The notes below the pieces were generated by a model. It was given only the letters and a program-made list of their open reading frames with translations, searched no databases and was not told where the DNA came from. A DNA stretch of 43,706 nucleotides. Source: an uncultured Prevotellaceae bacterium (GTDB lineage Bacteria > Bacteroidota > Bacteroidia > Bacteroidales > Bacteroidaceae). Positions 34,823 through 43,433 of this stretch are shown one piece after another; within the stretch, counting starts at the first letter, position 1, and each line of letters begins with the position of its first letter. The position numbers and the translations under genes are program-made. The DNA lies in assembly GCA_947303855.1 (NCBI GenBank), contig CAMYZO010000018.1, positions 1 through 43,706 of the forward strand, written 5' to 3'.

Positions 34823-35569
34823 TTAAACAATCCTTATCAGACAAACAGAAATATTATCGGCACCGCCGGCAGCGATGGCAGCCTGGCACAACTCATCGGC
34901 CCCGGCTCCGCTGTTCAGCAGACGGGCAATCTCGGCATCGTCGACCATGTCGGACAGGCCGTCGCTGCAAAGCAGGAACATATCGCCGGAACGTACGCTG
35001 GCGGTACAGTTGACCATATCGAGATACGAGGTCTGGCACCCGCCGCCTATGCAGTTGGTGATGACGTTGGAGTGCTCGCTCGACCCCATGAGGGTGTTCA
35101 GCGAGTGGTCGGTAGACACCTGTCTGAGCTGTCCGTCGCATAAGTGGTATATGCGGCTGTCGCCACAGTTCATCCAGTAGAATTCTCCGGCATAGCAGGC
35201 AAGGGCCACCAGCGTTGTTCCCATCTGGCGGTATGCCGGTTCAGCGTGTCCCTTAGAGCCGATAATGGTGTTAATAGAGTCGAGCCAGCCGAAGATGGCC
35301 TCGTTGAAATCGGTCACCGTCAGTCCGTTCGGCAAATCTCCATAGAAGAAGTCCAGATTATGCAGCACATCGCTGCTGGCCACTTCGCCGCTGCTGTGTC
35401 CTCCCATGCCGTCGGCCAGTGCCACTATACATCGTCCGCCGTCATCAACGTCAACCAGGCTGCTGTAAGCGCCATCGCGCACAAAGCGGTGGTCGACAAG
35501 TATCATATCTTCATTATTCTCGCGGACACAGCCCACATGGCTGACCGCTTCCATCTGTAGTCTCACCAT
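34823..35569 (-). CDS. PP2C-family Ser/Thr protein phosphatase
   Basis: A compact, single-domain metal-dependent phosphatase of 248 residues, expected to remove the phosphates placed by the kinase of the same operon. The metal and phosphate motifs are complete: RENNED at 16-21, DGMGG at 53-57 (inside ADGMGGHSSGE), GTT at 117-119, GDSR at 136-139, DGLSD at 203-207 and ADN at 237-239. No signal peptide or membrane segment is visible, so it acts in the cytoplasm. It follows the FHA gene by 7 bp. Size and motif spacing resemble PppA/Stp-type phosphatases paired with Hanks-type kinases. Confidence 0.95.
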   Translation of the reverse strand: MVRLQMEAVSHVGCVRENNEDMILVDHRFVRDGAYSSLVDVDDGGRCIVALADGMGGHSSGEVASSDVLHNLDFFYGDLPNGLTVTDFNEAIFGWLDSINTIIGSKGHAEPAYRQMGTTLVALACYAGEFYWMNCGDSRIYHLCDGQLRQVSTDHSLNTLMGSSEHSNVITNCIGGGCQTSYLDMVNCTASVRSGDMFLLCSDGLSDMVDDAEIARLLNSGAGADELCQAAIAAGGADNISVCLIRIV

Positions 35570-35576
35570 TTTTCAC

Positions 35577-36164
35577 TTAATTGATACTCACTTGGAGATT
35601 GATATTGGCCAGCCCGACAATATCACCGTTCTTGAGCGACATCTCGACATCAGGCTGCAGGAGGTGATGATTCAGTTTGGTGCCGTTCGACGAGTGCTTG
35701 TCAACGATGCACCATCCTGTGGTTGCGTTATACTTCAGCTGGGCATGGACGCCCGACACATACATGTTCTGCTCGAAATACTGGACGTAGGGACCCTGAC
35801 GGCGGCCGATGATAGCGCCGTTGATGCCCTGTATACGGATATTCAGGTTGGTATTGTAAAGCGTCAGCACCGGGACGCCATGCGGAACGGCAGGTGCCTG
35901 TGGGTTGTAGCGTAGAGAGGGTATCTGGCTGTTATTGCCAGTCAACGATACTGCCGACGACGAGATAGACATAGGCGAGAAGTCGGTCTGACCAGCATAC
36001 TGCTGACGCTCGTCAGCGCTGACCATCAGTCCGCCGCAGTAGGTACAGCGACGGCCGATGCCGACGCGTCCGCACCTGTTGCAGTAAAGCAGGGCCTGGC
36101 CACACTGGTCGCAGTAGTGACTGTCGTCTTCTATCTCTTGTTTACAGTTAGGACATATTATCAT
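35577..36164 (-). CDS. Zinc-ribbon and FHA-domain phosphothreonine reader
   Basis: A 195-residue adaptor. The N-terminus has two zinc ribbons (Cys 4, 7, 18, 21 and Cys 28, 31, 40, 43). A flexible Ser/Pro/Asn-rich linker (about 50-98) follows, then an FHA domain at about 100-195. FHA residues that contact phosphothreonine peptides are present: Gly120-Arg121, Ser137-x-x-His140 (in YVSGVHAQL), and SSNGTKLN (158-165). It should bind phosphothreonine made by the operon's kinase and, through its ribbons, perhaps other zinc-ribbon partners. The start overlaps the AAA+ gene by 17 bp, and the ATG begins exactly at MIICPNC, so the ribbon is at the extreme N-terminus. Confidence 0.92.
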   Translation of the reverse strand: MIICPNCKQEIEDDSHYCDQCGQALLYCNRCGRVGIGRRCTYCGGLMVSADERQQYAGQTDFSPMSISSSAVSLTGNNSQIPSLRYNPQAPAVPHGVPVLTLYNTNLNIRIQGINGAIIGRRQGPYVQYFEQNMYVSGVHAQLKYNATTGWCIVDKHSSNGTKLNHHLLQPDVEMSLKNGDIVGLANINLQVSIN

Positions 36165-39100
36165 GTTTGTCTAAGATATCTTCTGGTAAAATAATCTGGT
36201 AAGTCTCCTTGCTCACCTGATCGGGCGGCAGCTGCGACACGCGCATGGACAGCTGCTGGATGGTCTGGTCGAGCAGGTTACGCATCTCGCGGGCATTGCC
36301 GAACGAGGCGTCCTTGGCCATCACCATCCTGTAGATAACGTCGAGCACCTTGAACTCTGCCGTGGGCGAAAGCGTGTACTGGTCTTTCTGCGCCATCTTC
36401 TTGAAGATAGCCAGCAGCTCGTCTTCATTATAGTCGTCAATATGCAGCTTGTGGGTAAAGCGGCTTGCCAGTCCGGGGTTCATCTGCAGGAACTCGTCCA
36501 TCTTGTCCTTGTAGCCGGCTGCTATGACGACGAACTTGCCTCGGTCGTCCTCCATGCGCTTCATCAGCGTGTCGATGGCCTCCTTGCCATACTGGTCGTT
36601 CTGGTCGCTCAGGGTGTAGGCCTCGTCGATGAAGAGGATGCCGCCCATGGCCTTGTCGCACCAGCTGTTGACAATCTTCGGCGTCTCGCCCATGTATTTG
36701 CCCACCAGGGTGGCGCGGCTGGTTTCCAGCACGCGACTTGTGGGCAGGATGTCCATGGAGTTGAGCACCTCGCCCATCTTGCGGGCTATCGACGTCTTGC
36801 CGGTACCGGGGTTGCCGGTGAGTATGAAGTTCATGGCCATCTGCTGCACGTTGCCGGCACCCATGGCGGCACGCTGCTTGATGAACATGCTCTGCACGGC
36901 CAGTCGGCGTATGCTGTTCTTCACAGAGCGCATACCTACGAAATCGTCAAGCTCGTTGAGCACTTCGTCCAGCGGACGGGCCTTTTCGCTCTGGGCCATG
37001 GGCAGGTCGTCGGTGGTGATGCAGAACATATCCTCCTCCTTGAATCCCGGGTCGCTCATGAGGCTCACCAGGCGCTGGCTCTGCCGCTCTACTGCCTCGT
37101 CGAAGATGCGGCGTGCCTCACGGGCATTGCCGAAGTTCTTGTCGCGGCGCAGGTAGAGTTGCTCAAACTGCCGGTGGATGGCTCCCTTGGTGTCGTCGCT
37201 GATGGTGAAGTTCTTGGCAGCGGCCAGGTTGAGGAATATCTGCGTCAGCTCGTCGGGCGTATAGTCGTCGAAGTGTATGGTCTGCGTAAAGCGGCTCTTG
37301 AGACCGGGGTTCGAGTCGATGAAGTCGTGCATCTGGTCGGTATAGCCGGCCACGATGCAGATGAACTTGCCGCGGTCGTCCTCCAGGCGTTTCAGCAGGG
37401 TGTCAATGGCCTCGGAGCCGAAGGAGTCGGCGTCGCTGGACTTCAGCGTGTAGGCCTCGTCGATGAAGAGGACGCCACCCATGGCCGTGTCGATGAGCTG
37501 GTTGGTCTTGATGGCCGTCTGACCGCTATAGCCTGCTACCAGCTTGGCACGGTCGGCCTCAACGAGCTGTCCCTGCGAGAGGATGCCCAGCGTGCGGAAC
37601 ACGTCGGCCATGATGCGGGCGACGGTGGTCTTGCCCGTGCCGGGATTGCCGGTGAAGACGTAGTGCTTGCCCTGGAAGGTGTTGGTCTCGCCACGGCGTA
37701 TCTGCAGGTTGAGGAAGGCCGCCAGGTTGCTGATTTCCTTCTTCACGGCGCCCAGCCCCACCAGACCGTCGAGCTTCTTCAGGCACTCCTCGTAGTCAAC
37801 GGCCCGCGGCGCCTCGAAGGGTATGTCGTCAGGCTCGATGGTCATGAGCTGCTCGTTGCTCAGCGTGGCCATGTCGCCACGCTGCAGGCGCTGTGCCTGC
37901 TTCTTGCAGATTTCGTCGAAGAGTGTGCGCATGGAGCGTCCGTTGGCAAAGTTCTTGTCGCGCGACTCGTACATCTGCCTGATACACTCCCGTGCACGGG
38001 TCTCGGCCTCAGCCGAGAACAGGTATTTCTTCTCCCTGGCAAAGACCAGCATGATCTGGAAGAGCTGCTCGGGCGAGTAGTCGTCAATATTGAGGAAATA
38101 GTTAAAGCGGCTCTTGAAACCGGGGTTCACGCGGAACAGGTTGTCCATCTCCGTGCGGTAGCCGGCAGCGATGACGACGAACTTGCCGCGGTCGTCCTCC
38201 ATGCGCTTCATGAGTTTCTCTAAGGCCTGCTCGCCCTGACTGTCGCGGTCGCCGGCCTGACTGACGGGTGCCAGCGTGTAGGCCTCGTCAACGAAGAGGA
38301 TGCCGCCCAGGGCCTTGTCGCACAGGCGGTCGACCACCTTGGGCGTCTCTCCCTGATAGGGGCTCACCATCTTGGCCCTGTCCACCTCTACCACGTGGCC
38401 GCTGTCCAGATAGCCGATGGCAGCGAGTATCTCGCCCAGCTTGCGGGCTATGGTGGTCTTGCCCGTTCCGGGGTTGCCGGTGAGTATGATGTGCATGGCC
38501 ATCTTTTCCTGCTCTCCCAGTCCGCGCTCGGCCCTGTGTATGCTGTTCTGCACCGAGTAGGCTATCTCGCGCACGGCCTGCTTCACCTCGTCCATGCCGA
38601 TGTACTTGTCAAGGTCGTGCAGGATATCGTCGAGCGAGCGGTCCTCGGGCACGTAGCCCTGGATATCGTCCTTCTCCACCTGGGTGGCGTTTGTCCCCCG
38701 GCTGATGAACGAGGTGAAGATGTCCTCGGCGGTCTTCATGGCCAGATGGGCATTGCCGAAGGTCTCGTCCTTGATTTTTATCTGGTATTTAAAGTAGCGC
38801 AGCAGCAGGTTGGAGGCCTCGGGCGAGAAGGCCGTGATGGCATACTTCTGCCGTAGCGACATTTTCGTGATGTCGCACAGCTCCTGATAGTTGGGCGTGG
38901 GCAGGCGGAAGGTGTACTTGAACCTGTTCTTCACGGCAGGGTTACTCTCAAGGAAGTCATCGAGACCCTTGGGCAGTCCGGCAATGATAACGATGGGGTT
39001 GTCGTCCCACTTGTCCATCTCGACAAACAGCTTGTCGAGGGGGTTCACCTGGTTGGAATATTTGTCGGGCAGCAGTTTCTGCACGTTGTCGAAGAAGAGG

Positions 39101-39477
39101 ATGCCGTTCCTGGCTTTCTTGATGTTGTCGTCCCACTTGTCGACAAAGCGGCTGTAGTCCACGGCATCAACCATCGTCAGCTTCGGCTTCTCTATGATTT
39201 TGTTCTGGTAGAAATAGTCGCGCAGAATCTCGGCCAGGGCCGTCTTGCCCGTACCCGTTTCACCTATTATTATTGCATTCACCGACAGCCTGACATTGGC
39301 GATGTCCTTTCGGGAACGCAGATAGGTATAGGTGTCGACAATGGTCTTCAGCTGGGCCTTGACGCTGTCAAGCCCCACCAGTTTGTCGAGCACGTTCTGA
39401 CTGGCAAGCGGTTTCCCGCACCATCGGCAGAACTTGGCAATACTGCGGTTTTCCTTATGACAATATTCGCAAATCAT
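36148..39477 (-). CDS. Four-module CbbX/SpoVK-like AAA+ ATPase with N-terminal zinc ribbon
   Basis: A 1109-residue protein of four AAA+ modules in one chain after a zinc ribbon (Cys 3, 6, 17, 20). Walker A motifs lie at 72-79 (GETGTGKT), 334-341, 610-617 and 888-895 (each GNPGTGKT). Modules 2-4 have Walker B FVDEA/FIDEA (about 396, 672, 950), pore-loop-like YxGxT motifs (Tyr374, 650, 928) and SRF arginine fingers. Module 1 keeps Walker A but has FFDN (128-131) instead of DE, lacks the pore motif and has NRF, so it is probably a non-hydrolysing or regulatory copy. CbbX-type AAA+ proteins remodel other proteins; the target here is unknown. The start overlaps the kinase gene by 4 bp (ATGA). Confidence 0.93.
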   Translation of the reverse strand: MICEYCHKENRSIAKFCRWCGKPLASQNVLDKLVGLDSVKAQLKTIVDTYTYLRSRKDIANVRLSVNAIIIGETGTGKTALAEILRDYFYQNKIIEKPKLTMVDAVDYSRFVDKWDDNIKKARNGILFFDNVQKLLPDKYSNQVNPLDKLFVEMDKWDDNPIVIIAGLPKGLDDFLESNPAVKNRFKYTFRLPTPNYQELCDITKMSLRQKYAITAFSPEASNLLLRYFKYQIKIKDETFGNAHLAMKTAEDIFTSFISRGTNATQVEKDDIQGYVPEDRSLDDILHDLDKYIGMDEVKQAVREIAYSVQNSIHRAERGLGEQEKMAMHIILTGNPGTGKTTIARKLGEILAAIGYLDSGHVVEVDRAKMVSPYQGETPKVVDRLCDKALGGILFVDEAYTLAPVSQAGDRDSQGEQALEKLMKRMEDDRGKFVVIAAGYRTEMDNLFRVNPGFKSRFNYFLNIDDYSPEQLFQIMLVFAREKKYLFSAEAETRARECIRQMYESRDKNFANGRSMRTLFDEICKKQAQRLQRGDMATLSNEQLMTIEPDDIPFEAPRAVDYEECLKKLDGLVGLGAVKKEISNLAAFLNLQIRRGETNTFQGKHYVFTGNPGTGKTTVARIMADVFRTLGILSQGQLVEADRAKLVAGYSGQTAIKTNQLIDTAMGGVLFIDEAYTLKSSDADSFGSEAIDTLLKRLEDDRGKFICIVAGYTDQMHDFIDSNPGLKSRFTQTIHFDDYTPDELTQIFLNLAAAKNFTISDDTKGAIHRQFEQLYLRRDKNFGNAREARRIFDEAVERQSQRLVSLMSDPGFKEEDMFCITTDDLPMAQSEKARPLDEVLNELDDFVGMRSVKNSIRRLAVQSMFIKQRAAMGAGNVQQMAMNFILTGNPGTGKTSIARKMGEVLNSMDILPTSRVLETSRATLVGKYMGETPKIVNSWCDKAMGGILFIDEAYTLSDQNDQYGKEAIDTLMKRMEDDRGKFVVIAAGYKDKMDEFLQMNPGLASRFTHKLHIDDYNEDELLAIFKKMAQKDQYTLSPTAEFKVLDVIYRMVMAKDASFGNAREMRNLLDQTIQQLSMRVSQLPPDQVSKETYQIILPEDILDKHDNMS

Positions 39478-42437
39478 TCCGCATCCTGTTTGTCTATTTG
39501 TTTAATCACCTCGTGCTGCTGTCGCTTCCACTTCCCGTCGAGGTTGGGGTTGCGCACATTCATCAGACTGGGACTGAAGATGACAAACTCTGCCAGGAGC
39601 ACCGCTACCAACAGACTCCAGAGCACGTAGTGAAGCACAGACTCGCCTGACACGGACCGTACCTGGTCGCTGAAATCGTCGAGGACTCCGAACTTAGAAC
39701 CTTTGAACTTATACGACTTGGTCTTGAAGGTATAATATAGCGGCTCTATCAGCGACGACTGTATATCGTCGTCCAGGATATCGTTCACCAGCTTGTTGTC
39801 GGCTTTCTGGTCGCCCCTGAAGTCGGTAATATGGCATATCAGTATATAGACAAAGGTCATCAGGACAATGGCCACATTGAACAGCGAGGGGAAGGAGCCG
39901 TTGAGGAACTTCAAAATGGTGATGGGGACAATCGACGACAGGGCACCCAGGCAGCCCCAGAGTAGTGACAGCATAAAGCCGTAGCCCCGGAAGTAAGCTC
40001 TGGTGGCCACGATGAAGGCGGACATGCCGCCTAAAGGCAGCCCTATGGTGACAAACGAGTTGCGCAGCAGGAAGTCGCGTCCTGTCACGCCAAAGATGAG
40101 CACCAGCAGCATCCACAGTCCGCAGAGCGAGTAGAACAGGATGCGCCACGACTGTTCTTTCCGCTTGGCGCGTGTCCAGCTGTTGCGCACACTCTCCATC
40201 TTCTGGCGTGTCGCCTCACGGGCATTGACAAAGCGGTTGTAATACTGGTTCGACGCATCTATCTCGCCAAGGGCCATCAGCCACTTCTCCAGTTCACGCT
40301 CATACGAGTACTGCTCCGTGAAATCCTGTGCCGGGTCTTCGTGATAGAATACCGACAGCCACTGGGCAAGGTTGCCGTTGCGCAGTTCACCACGCATCTG
40401 GGAATATTGCGAACGTAGCAGCTGCCGTCCGTCGGTCAGCTCGCTACCGTCAGGCAGCAGATAGGTGGGCTTGCCACCCAGAATGGCACAGAAGCGGTAG
40501 ACGGCTGTCTTGACATCGTAGGCTCCCAGCCGGTCGCGGTTCTCGTCCGACTTCATGTCGAACGTCCGGTTAGCCTCCGATAGCAGTTCCATCCAGCCGT
40601 GCAGCTGTGCAAAATATGCAAACCGTCCGTCGGGCTCAATGATGTCGCGCATCTCGCGCTCAAAATCCTCGGCATTCAGGTGCTCAGCATTTTTCAGCCG
40701 TTCAGCCAACAGCCGTCCCACCTTTACGGGGGTGTTAGCCTGCCGCAGGTCATAGGCTGCATTCCGGTCTATATTATAAAGCACCTTGTAAGCCAGCGTC
40801 TCTGAGTGCTTCTGGTCCTGTGTCATAATGCGCAGGCTCTCGCAGGCCATCACATCCTCGTGACTGAACATCCACGACAGCAGCCTGCCGTCGGTCAGGC
40901 TCAGCCAGTCGTCCTCCGTCATCTGCTGGTAGCCGAAGGCATGGACTATCTGCTCAATGGAGCCCGATGGATACTTCGACAGGAAGGGTATCTCCTTGTC
41001 TATTTCATACACGCTGCGCAGGATGGCCACGCGGTAGTCTTTCTCTTCGTCATCGTCGCTGCTGAAGTAGGAGCGGAGCCGTCCGACATCACACTTCGTA
41101 TGCGACTCCAGGTAGAGGAACAGCGGGTCGTTGGCATTGCGCAGCAGCACGGCGTACTGATCCTGATAGCTGAGCAGCGAGATGGCCACGCTGTGGACAT
41201 CGTCACACAGGTTGCCCGCCACATCCTTATAGGGATAGGTGGGCTCCATGGCATAGACGGCCGCCATCAGGCCGGCATGCTGGTCTACGGGGTACTTGTT
41301 GACCACGATATCCTTGACGATAGTGGCCAGCTTCATGTTGCCGCACGACTCCAGCCACTGGCTGATGCGCCCGTTATAGAGGTAGCCTACAGCCAGCCGC
41401 TCGTTGTCCACCAGCAGCGGTATCAGCTCATGGACGTTGTCGGCCACCAGGTTGCGGTCTGGGTCGACGATGAAGTTCTTGTAGCGCAGGAAGGGCGAAC
41501 TGATGTCTACTTCCACCTCCTCGCCCAGGAACCATTTCTCCACCTCGTCATATCCCCAGCGGTTCATCACGTTGACAGCGGTCAGTCCCTGCACGATGCG
41601 TCTCACCGTTTCAGGCAGCTCGTTCAGGCGGGGCAGGCGTCCCTCGTTCTTCTGCCGCATCATCACCCGCTCGTTGGAGCTCATCGGGGTCTCACCCAGC
41701 CACAGGGCAAAGAGCGTCATACCCAACGAGTAGAAGTCGGCAGCAGGTGTCAGCTCCACCACGCCGTCTATCACGTCGGAGTACATTTCCGGTGCGGCGT
41801 AGATGGGCGTGCGGGCCTGCGTCGTGCGGTGGGCCTTCCCGTCTTTCTCCAGCATCGACGAGATGCCGAAGTCGCCCAGTACCAGCTCCTCGTGACTATC
41901 ATCGCGGAAGAAGAAGTTTGAGGGTTTGATGTCCTTATGCAGTATGTTGTTGTTATGGCAATAGGCAAGAGCAGCCGCCCCCTGCAGCGCTATGCGGCGG
42001 AACTGGTTCAGGTCGCCGTCCAGCTGATAATTGCTCAGGGTGCCGCCCTGCAGGTGCTCCATCAGTTCATAGTAGCGGTGCTTGCCCTCCACGTATGTCT
42101 TGCCAAAGTCGTAGAGCCTGACAATCAGCTCGAAATGAAACGAGCGGATGGTCTGCAGCAGCTTCTTGTTGACGTCGAAGTTCGGATAATACACTTTCAG
42201 CACAAACTCCCTGCCCTCTTCATCCTGTACCAGGAAAATCTGAGCCTCGCCCGACGAGTCGCTCAGGCATTCCACGTTACGGTAGTTTACACCTTTGATG
42301 GCAAAGAACTCACAGTTGCCACTGTCGCCACGGCTGGTGATACTGTCATTGCCACGAAGCGTACGTAACGTGCCCTCGGCAACGGCAATGGTCTTGTCGG
42401 CGGCGTTCACACCCATATTAATTCTTTCAGTTGCCAT
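39474..42437 (-). CDS. Membrane-anchored Hanks-type Ser/Thr protein kinase with large central region
   Basis: A 987-residue kinase. The kinase domain (about 50-305) shows Lys81 in VLKVYY, the catalytic loop HKDIKPSN (167-174), DFG at 189-191, APE at 215-217 and Asp234. The loop reads HKD rather than HRD, but all catalytic residues remain. Residues about 310-760 form a mainly helical, charged region I do not recognise (YLYNGRISQWLE, then SSDDDEEKD). Five hydrophobic segments (about 766-785, 794-812, 820-842, 851-870, 935-955) place it in the inner membrane. The start codon overlaps the preceding stop codon by one base (TAATG), and the end overlaps the AAA+ gene by 4 bp. Confidence 0.93.
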   Translation of the reverse strand: MATERINMGVNAADKTIAVAEGTLRTLRGNDSITSRGDSGNCEFFAIKGVNYRNVECLSDSSGEAQIFLVQDEEGREFVLKVYYPNFDVNKKLLQTIRSFHFELIVRLYDFGKTYVEGKHRYYELMEHLQGGTLSNYQLDGDLNQFRRIALQGAAALAYCHNNNILHKDIKPSNFFFRDDSHEELVLGDFGISSMLEKDGKAHRTTQARTPIYAAPEMYSDVIDGVVELTPAADFYSLGMTLFALWLGETPMSSNERVMMRQKNEGRLPRLNELPETVRRIVQGLTAVNVMNRWGYDEVEKWFLGEEVEVDISSPFLRYKNFIVDPDRNLVADNVHELIPLLVDNERLAVGYLYNGRISQWLESCGNMKLATIVKDIVVNKYPVDQHAGLMAAVYAMEPTYPYKDVAGNLCDDVHSVAISLLSYQDQYAVLLRNANDPLFLYLESHTKCDVGRLRSYFSSDDDEEKDYRVAILRSVYEIDKEIPFLSKYPSGSIEQIVHAFGYQQMTEDDWLSLTDGRLLSWMFSHEDVMACESLRIMTQDQKHSETLAYKVLYNIDRNAAYDLRQANTPVKVGRLLAERLKNAEHLNAEDFEREMRDIIEPDGRFAYFAQLHGWMELLSEANRTFDMKSDENRDRLGAYDVKTAVYRFCAILGGKPTYLLPDGSELTDGRQLLRSQYSQMRGELRNGNLAQWLSVFYHEDPAQDFTEQYSYERELEKWLMALGEIDASNQYYNRFVNAREATRQKMESVRNSWTRAKRKEQSWRILFYSLCGLWMLLVLIFGVTGRDFLLRNSFVTIGLPLGGMSAFIVATRAYFRGYGFMLSLLWGCLGALSSIVPITILKFLNGSFPSLFNVAIVLMTFVYILICHITDFRGDQKADNKLVNDILDDDIQSSLIEPLYYTFKTKSYKFKGSKFGVLDDFSDQVRSVSGESVLHYVLWSLLVAVLLAEFVIFSPSLMNVRNPNLDGKWKRQQHEVIKQIDKQDAE

Positions 42438-43378
42438 TATTTATTGTCGTCTTTTATCTTTTCCTGATTGTTCTTACCCAAGATGACCCATTTGCCGCCC
42501 AGTTGGGGCTTGGCACAGCCGCAGGGACTGGAGTGCATGGCGTGTTTCCAGTTGCACACCCAGGCCAGCCTCACGCCGGCAGGCTTCTGGGCCATGGCAT
42601 AGTTGCGTGCCTTGACAGGCGACGGCAGTGCCGGCACGGCCATACGGTCCAGTATCTCCGTCACCAGCTTCATCTTCTCTTCTTTGCGGCGCTGCAACTC
42701 TTCCTTTGAGAGGCGGCGGCTTTCCTGCTTGGGCACCACAGGATTGGGCACGCCCTTATCCTTGGCCAGCAACATGAGTACGCGCTCGCGCAGCTTCTCG
42801 TTCATCTGGTCACGCACCACGTCACGCTCCGACGTGTAGGGCAGCTGCATGTTCAGCTCCTCCAGTTCACGGGCAGCCGTTACCAGCAGCTGGTAGTCGG
42901 GCAGCTTCTTCATGTCGGCCACCAGCGTCTTGGCTTCGTCGGTGAGCGGGGCGCCACACTGCTTGCAGAATGCAAAGTCGTTAAGGGTGTTGCAGACGGG
43001 GCAGACCAGCCCGCCACGGGGGTTGCCACACTCATGGCAGTAAATCTCGCCATCGGCCAGGCGTGTGCCGCAGAAGGAGCAGATGTCGGTGGGGATGTAG
43101 TGATGGCACACCTCACAGTAGTCGGCTTCGGGGTCGGTCTCGCTGCCGCAGTTCGGACAGCTACCCATTTTCAGAGGACGTCCGCATGAAGCGCAGAACA
43201 TGGCCTCGGCGTCGTTCTGTGTGCCGCACGACTGACAGACCACCACTTTCAGCTGTTGCTGGGCCTGCTGCTGGTCGTATTGATTATCGTGTAAAGGTTC
43301 CATCGGCATCTCGTCATACTGCCTGGATTGCGGTGCCGAGTTGCCTGTTTCTGGTCTTAGTGTAGTATCTTCCGTCAT
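42437..43378 (-). CDS. Four-zinc-ribbon protein, first gene of the kinase/AAA+/FHA/PP2C operon
   Basis: A 313-residue soluble protein of unknown function. A Gln/Asp-rich N-terminus (about 10-42) leads into four CxxC...CxxC zinc ribbons: Cys 48/51/62/65, 74/77/88/91, 100/103/114/117 and 126/129/138/141. A charged helical stretch follows (about 148-245). A conserved-looking C-terminal patch, AWVCNWKHAMHSSPCGCAK, has three cysteines and two histidines and may bind another metal. No catalytic motif is visible, so a scaffold role is likely. The shared ribbon fold with the AAA+ and FHA proteins suggests assembly through these modules. It starts about 17 nt from the predicted transcription start. 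Confidence 0.88.
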   Translation of the reverse strand: MTEDTTLRPETGNSAPQSRQYDEMPMEPLHDNQYDQQQAQQQLKVVVCQSCGTQNDAEAMFCASCGRPLKMGSCPNCGSETDPEADYCEVCHHYIPTDICSFCGTRLADGEIYCHECGNPRGGLVCPVCNTLNDFAFCKQCGAPLTDEAKTLVADMKKLPDYQLLVTAARELEELNMQLPYTSERDVVRDQMNEKLRERVLMLLAKDKGVPNPVVPKQESRRLSKEELQRRKEEKMKLVTEILDRMAVPALPSPVKARNYAMAQKPAGVRLAWVCNWKHAMHSSPCGCAKPQLGGKWVILGKNNQEKIKDDNK

Positions 43379-43401
43379 AAGTGTAATCAGTTAATATCGT
43401 G

Positions 43402-43433
43402 CAAAGATATAAAAATTTTTTTATATCAACAAA
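43402..43433 (-). promoter_or_regulatory. Bacteroidetes-type promoter for the kinase/AAA+ operon
   Basis: On the minus strand TTTG (43433-43430) precedes TATCTTTG (43409-43402) with a 20-nt spacer, an exact match to TTTG-N19-21-TAnnTTTG and the same layout as the polysaccharide promoter. The spacer is almost pure A/T. Transcription should begin near 43395, leaving a leader of about 17 nt. The -33 element sits in the T-run of the upstream terminator. Confidence 0.87.

Noticed and set aside
36442..38223. Plus-strand open frame of 593 codons opposite the AAA+ gene
   Set aside because: It is the antisense shadow of three repeated AAA+ modules; the encoded protein has no fold-like pattern and the opposite strand has complete motifs.
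34823..43378. Type VI secretion regulatory locus
   Set aside because: Kinase, phosphatase and FHA genes are shared with T6SS clusters, but no Tss, Hcp, VgrG or ClpV gene is present, and the AAA+ protein is CbbX/SpoVK-like rather than ClpV-like.
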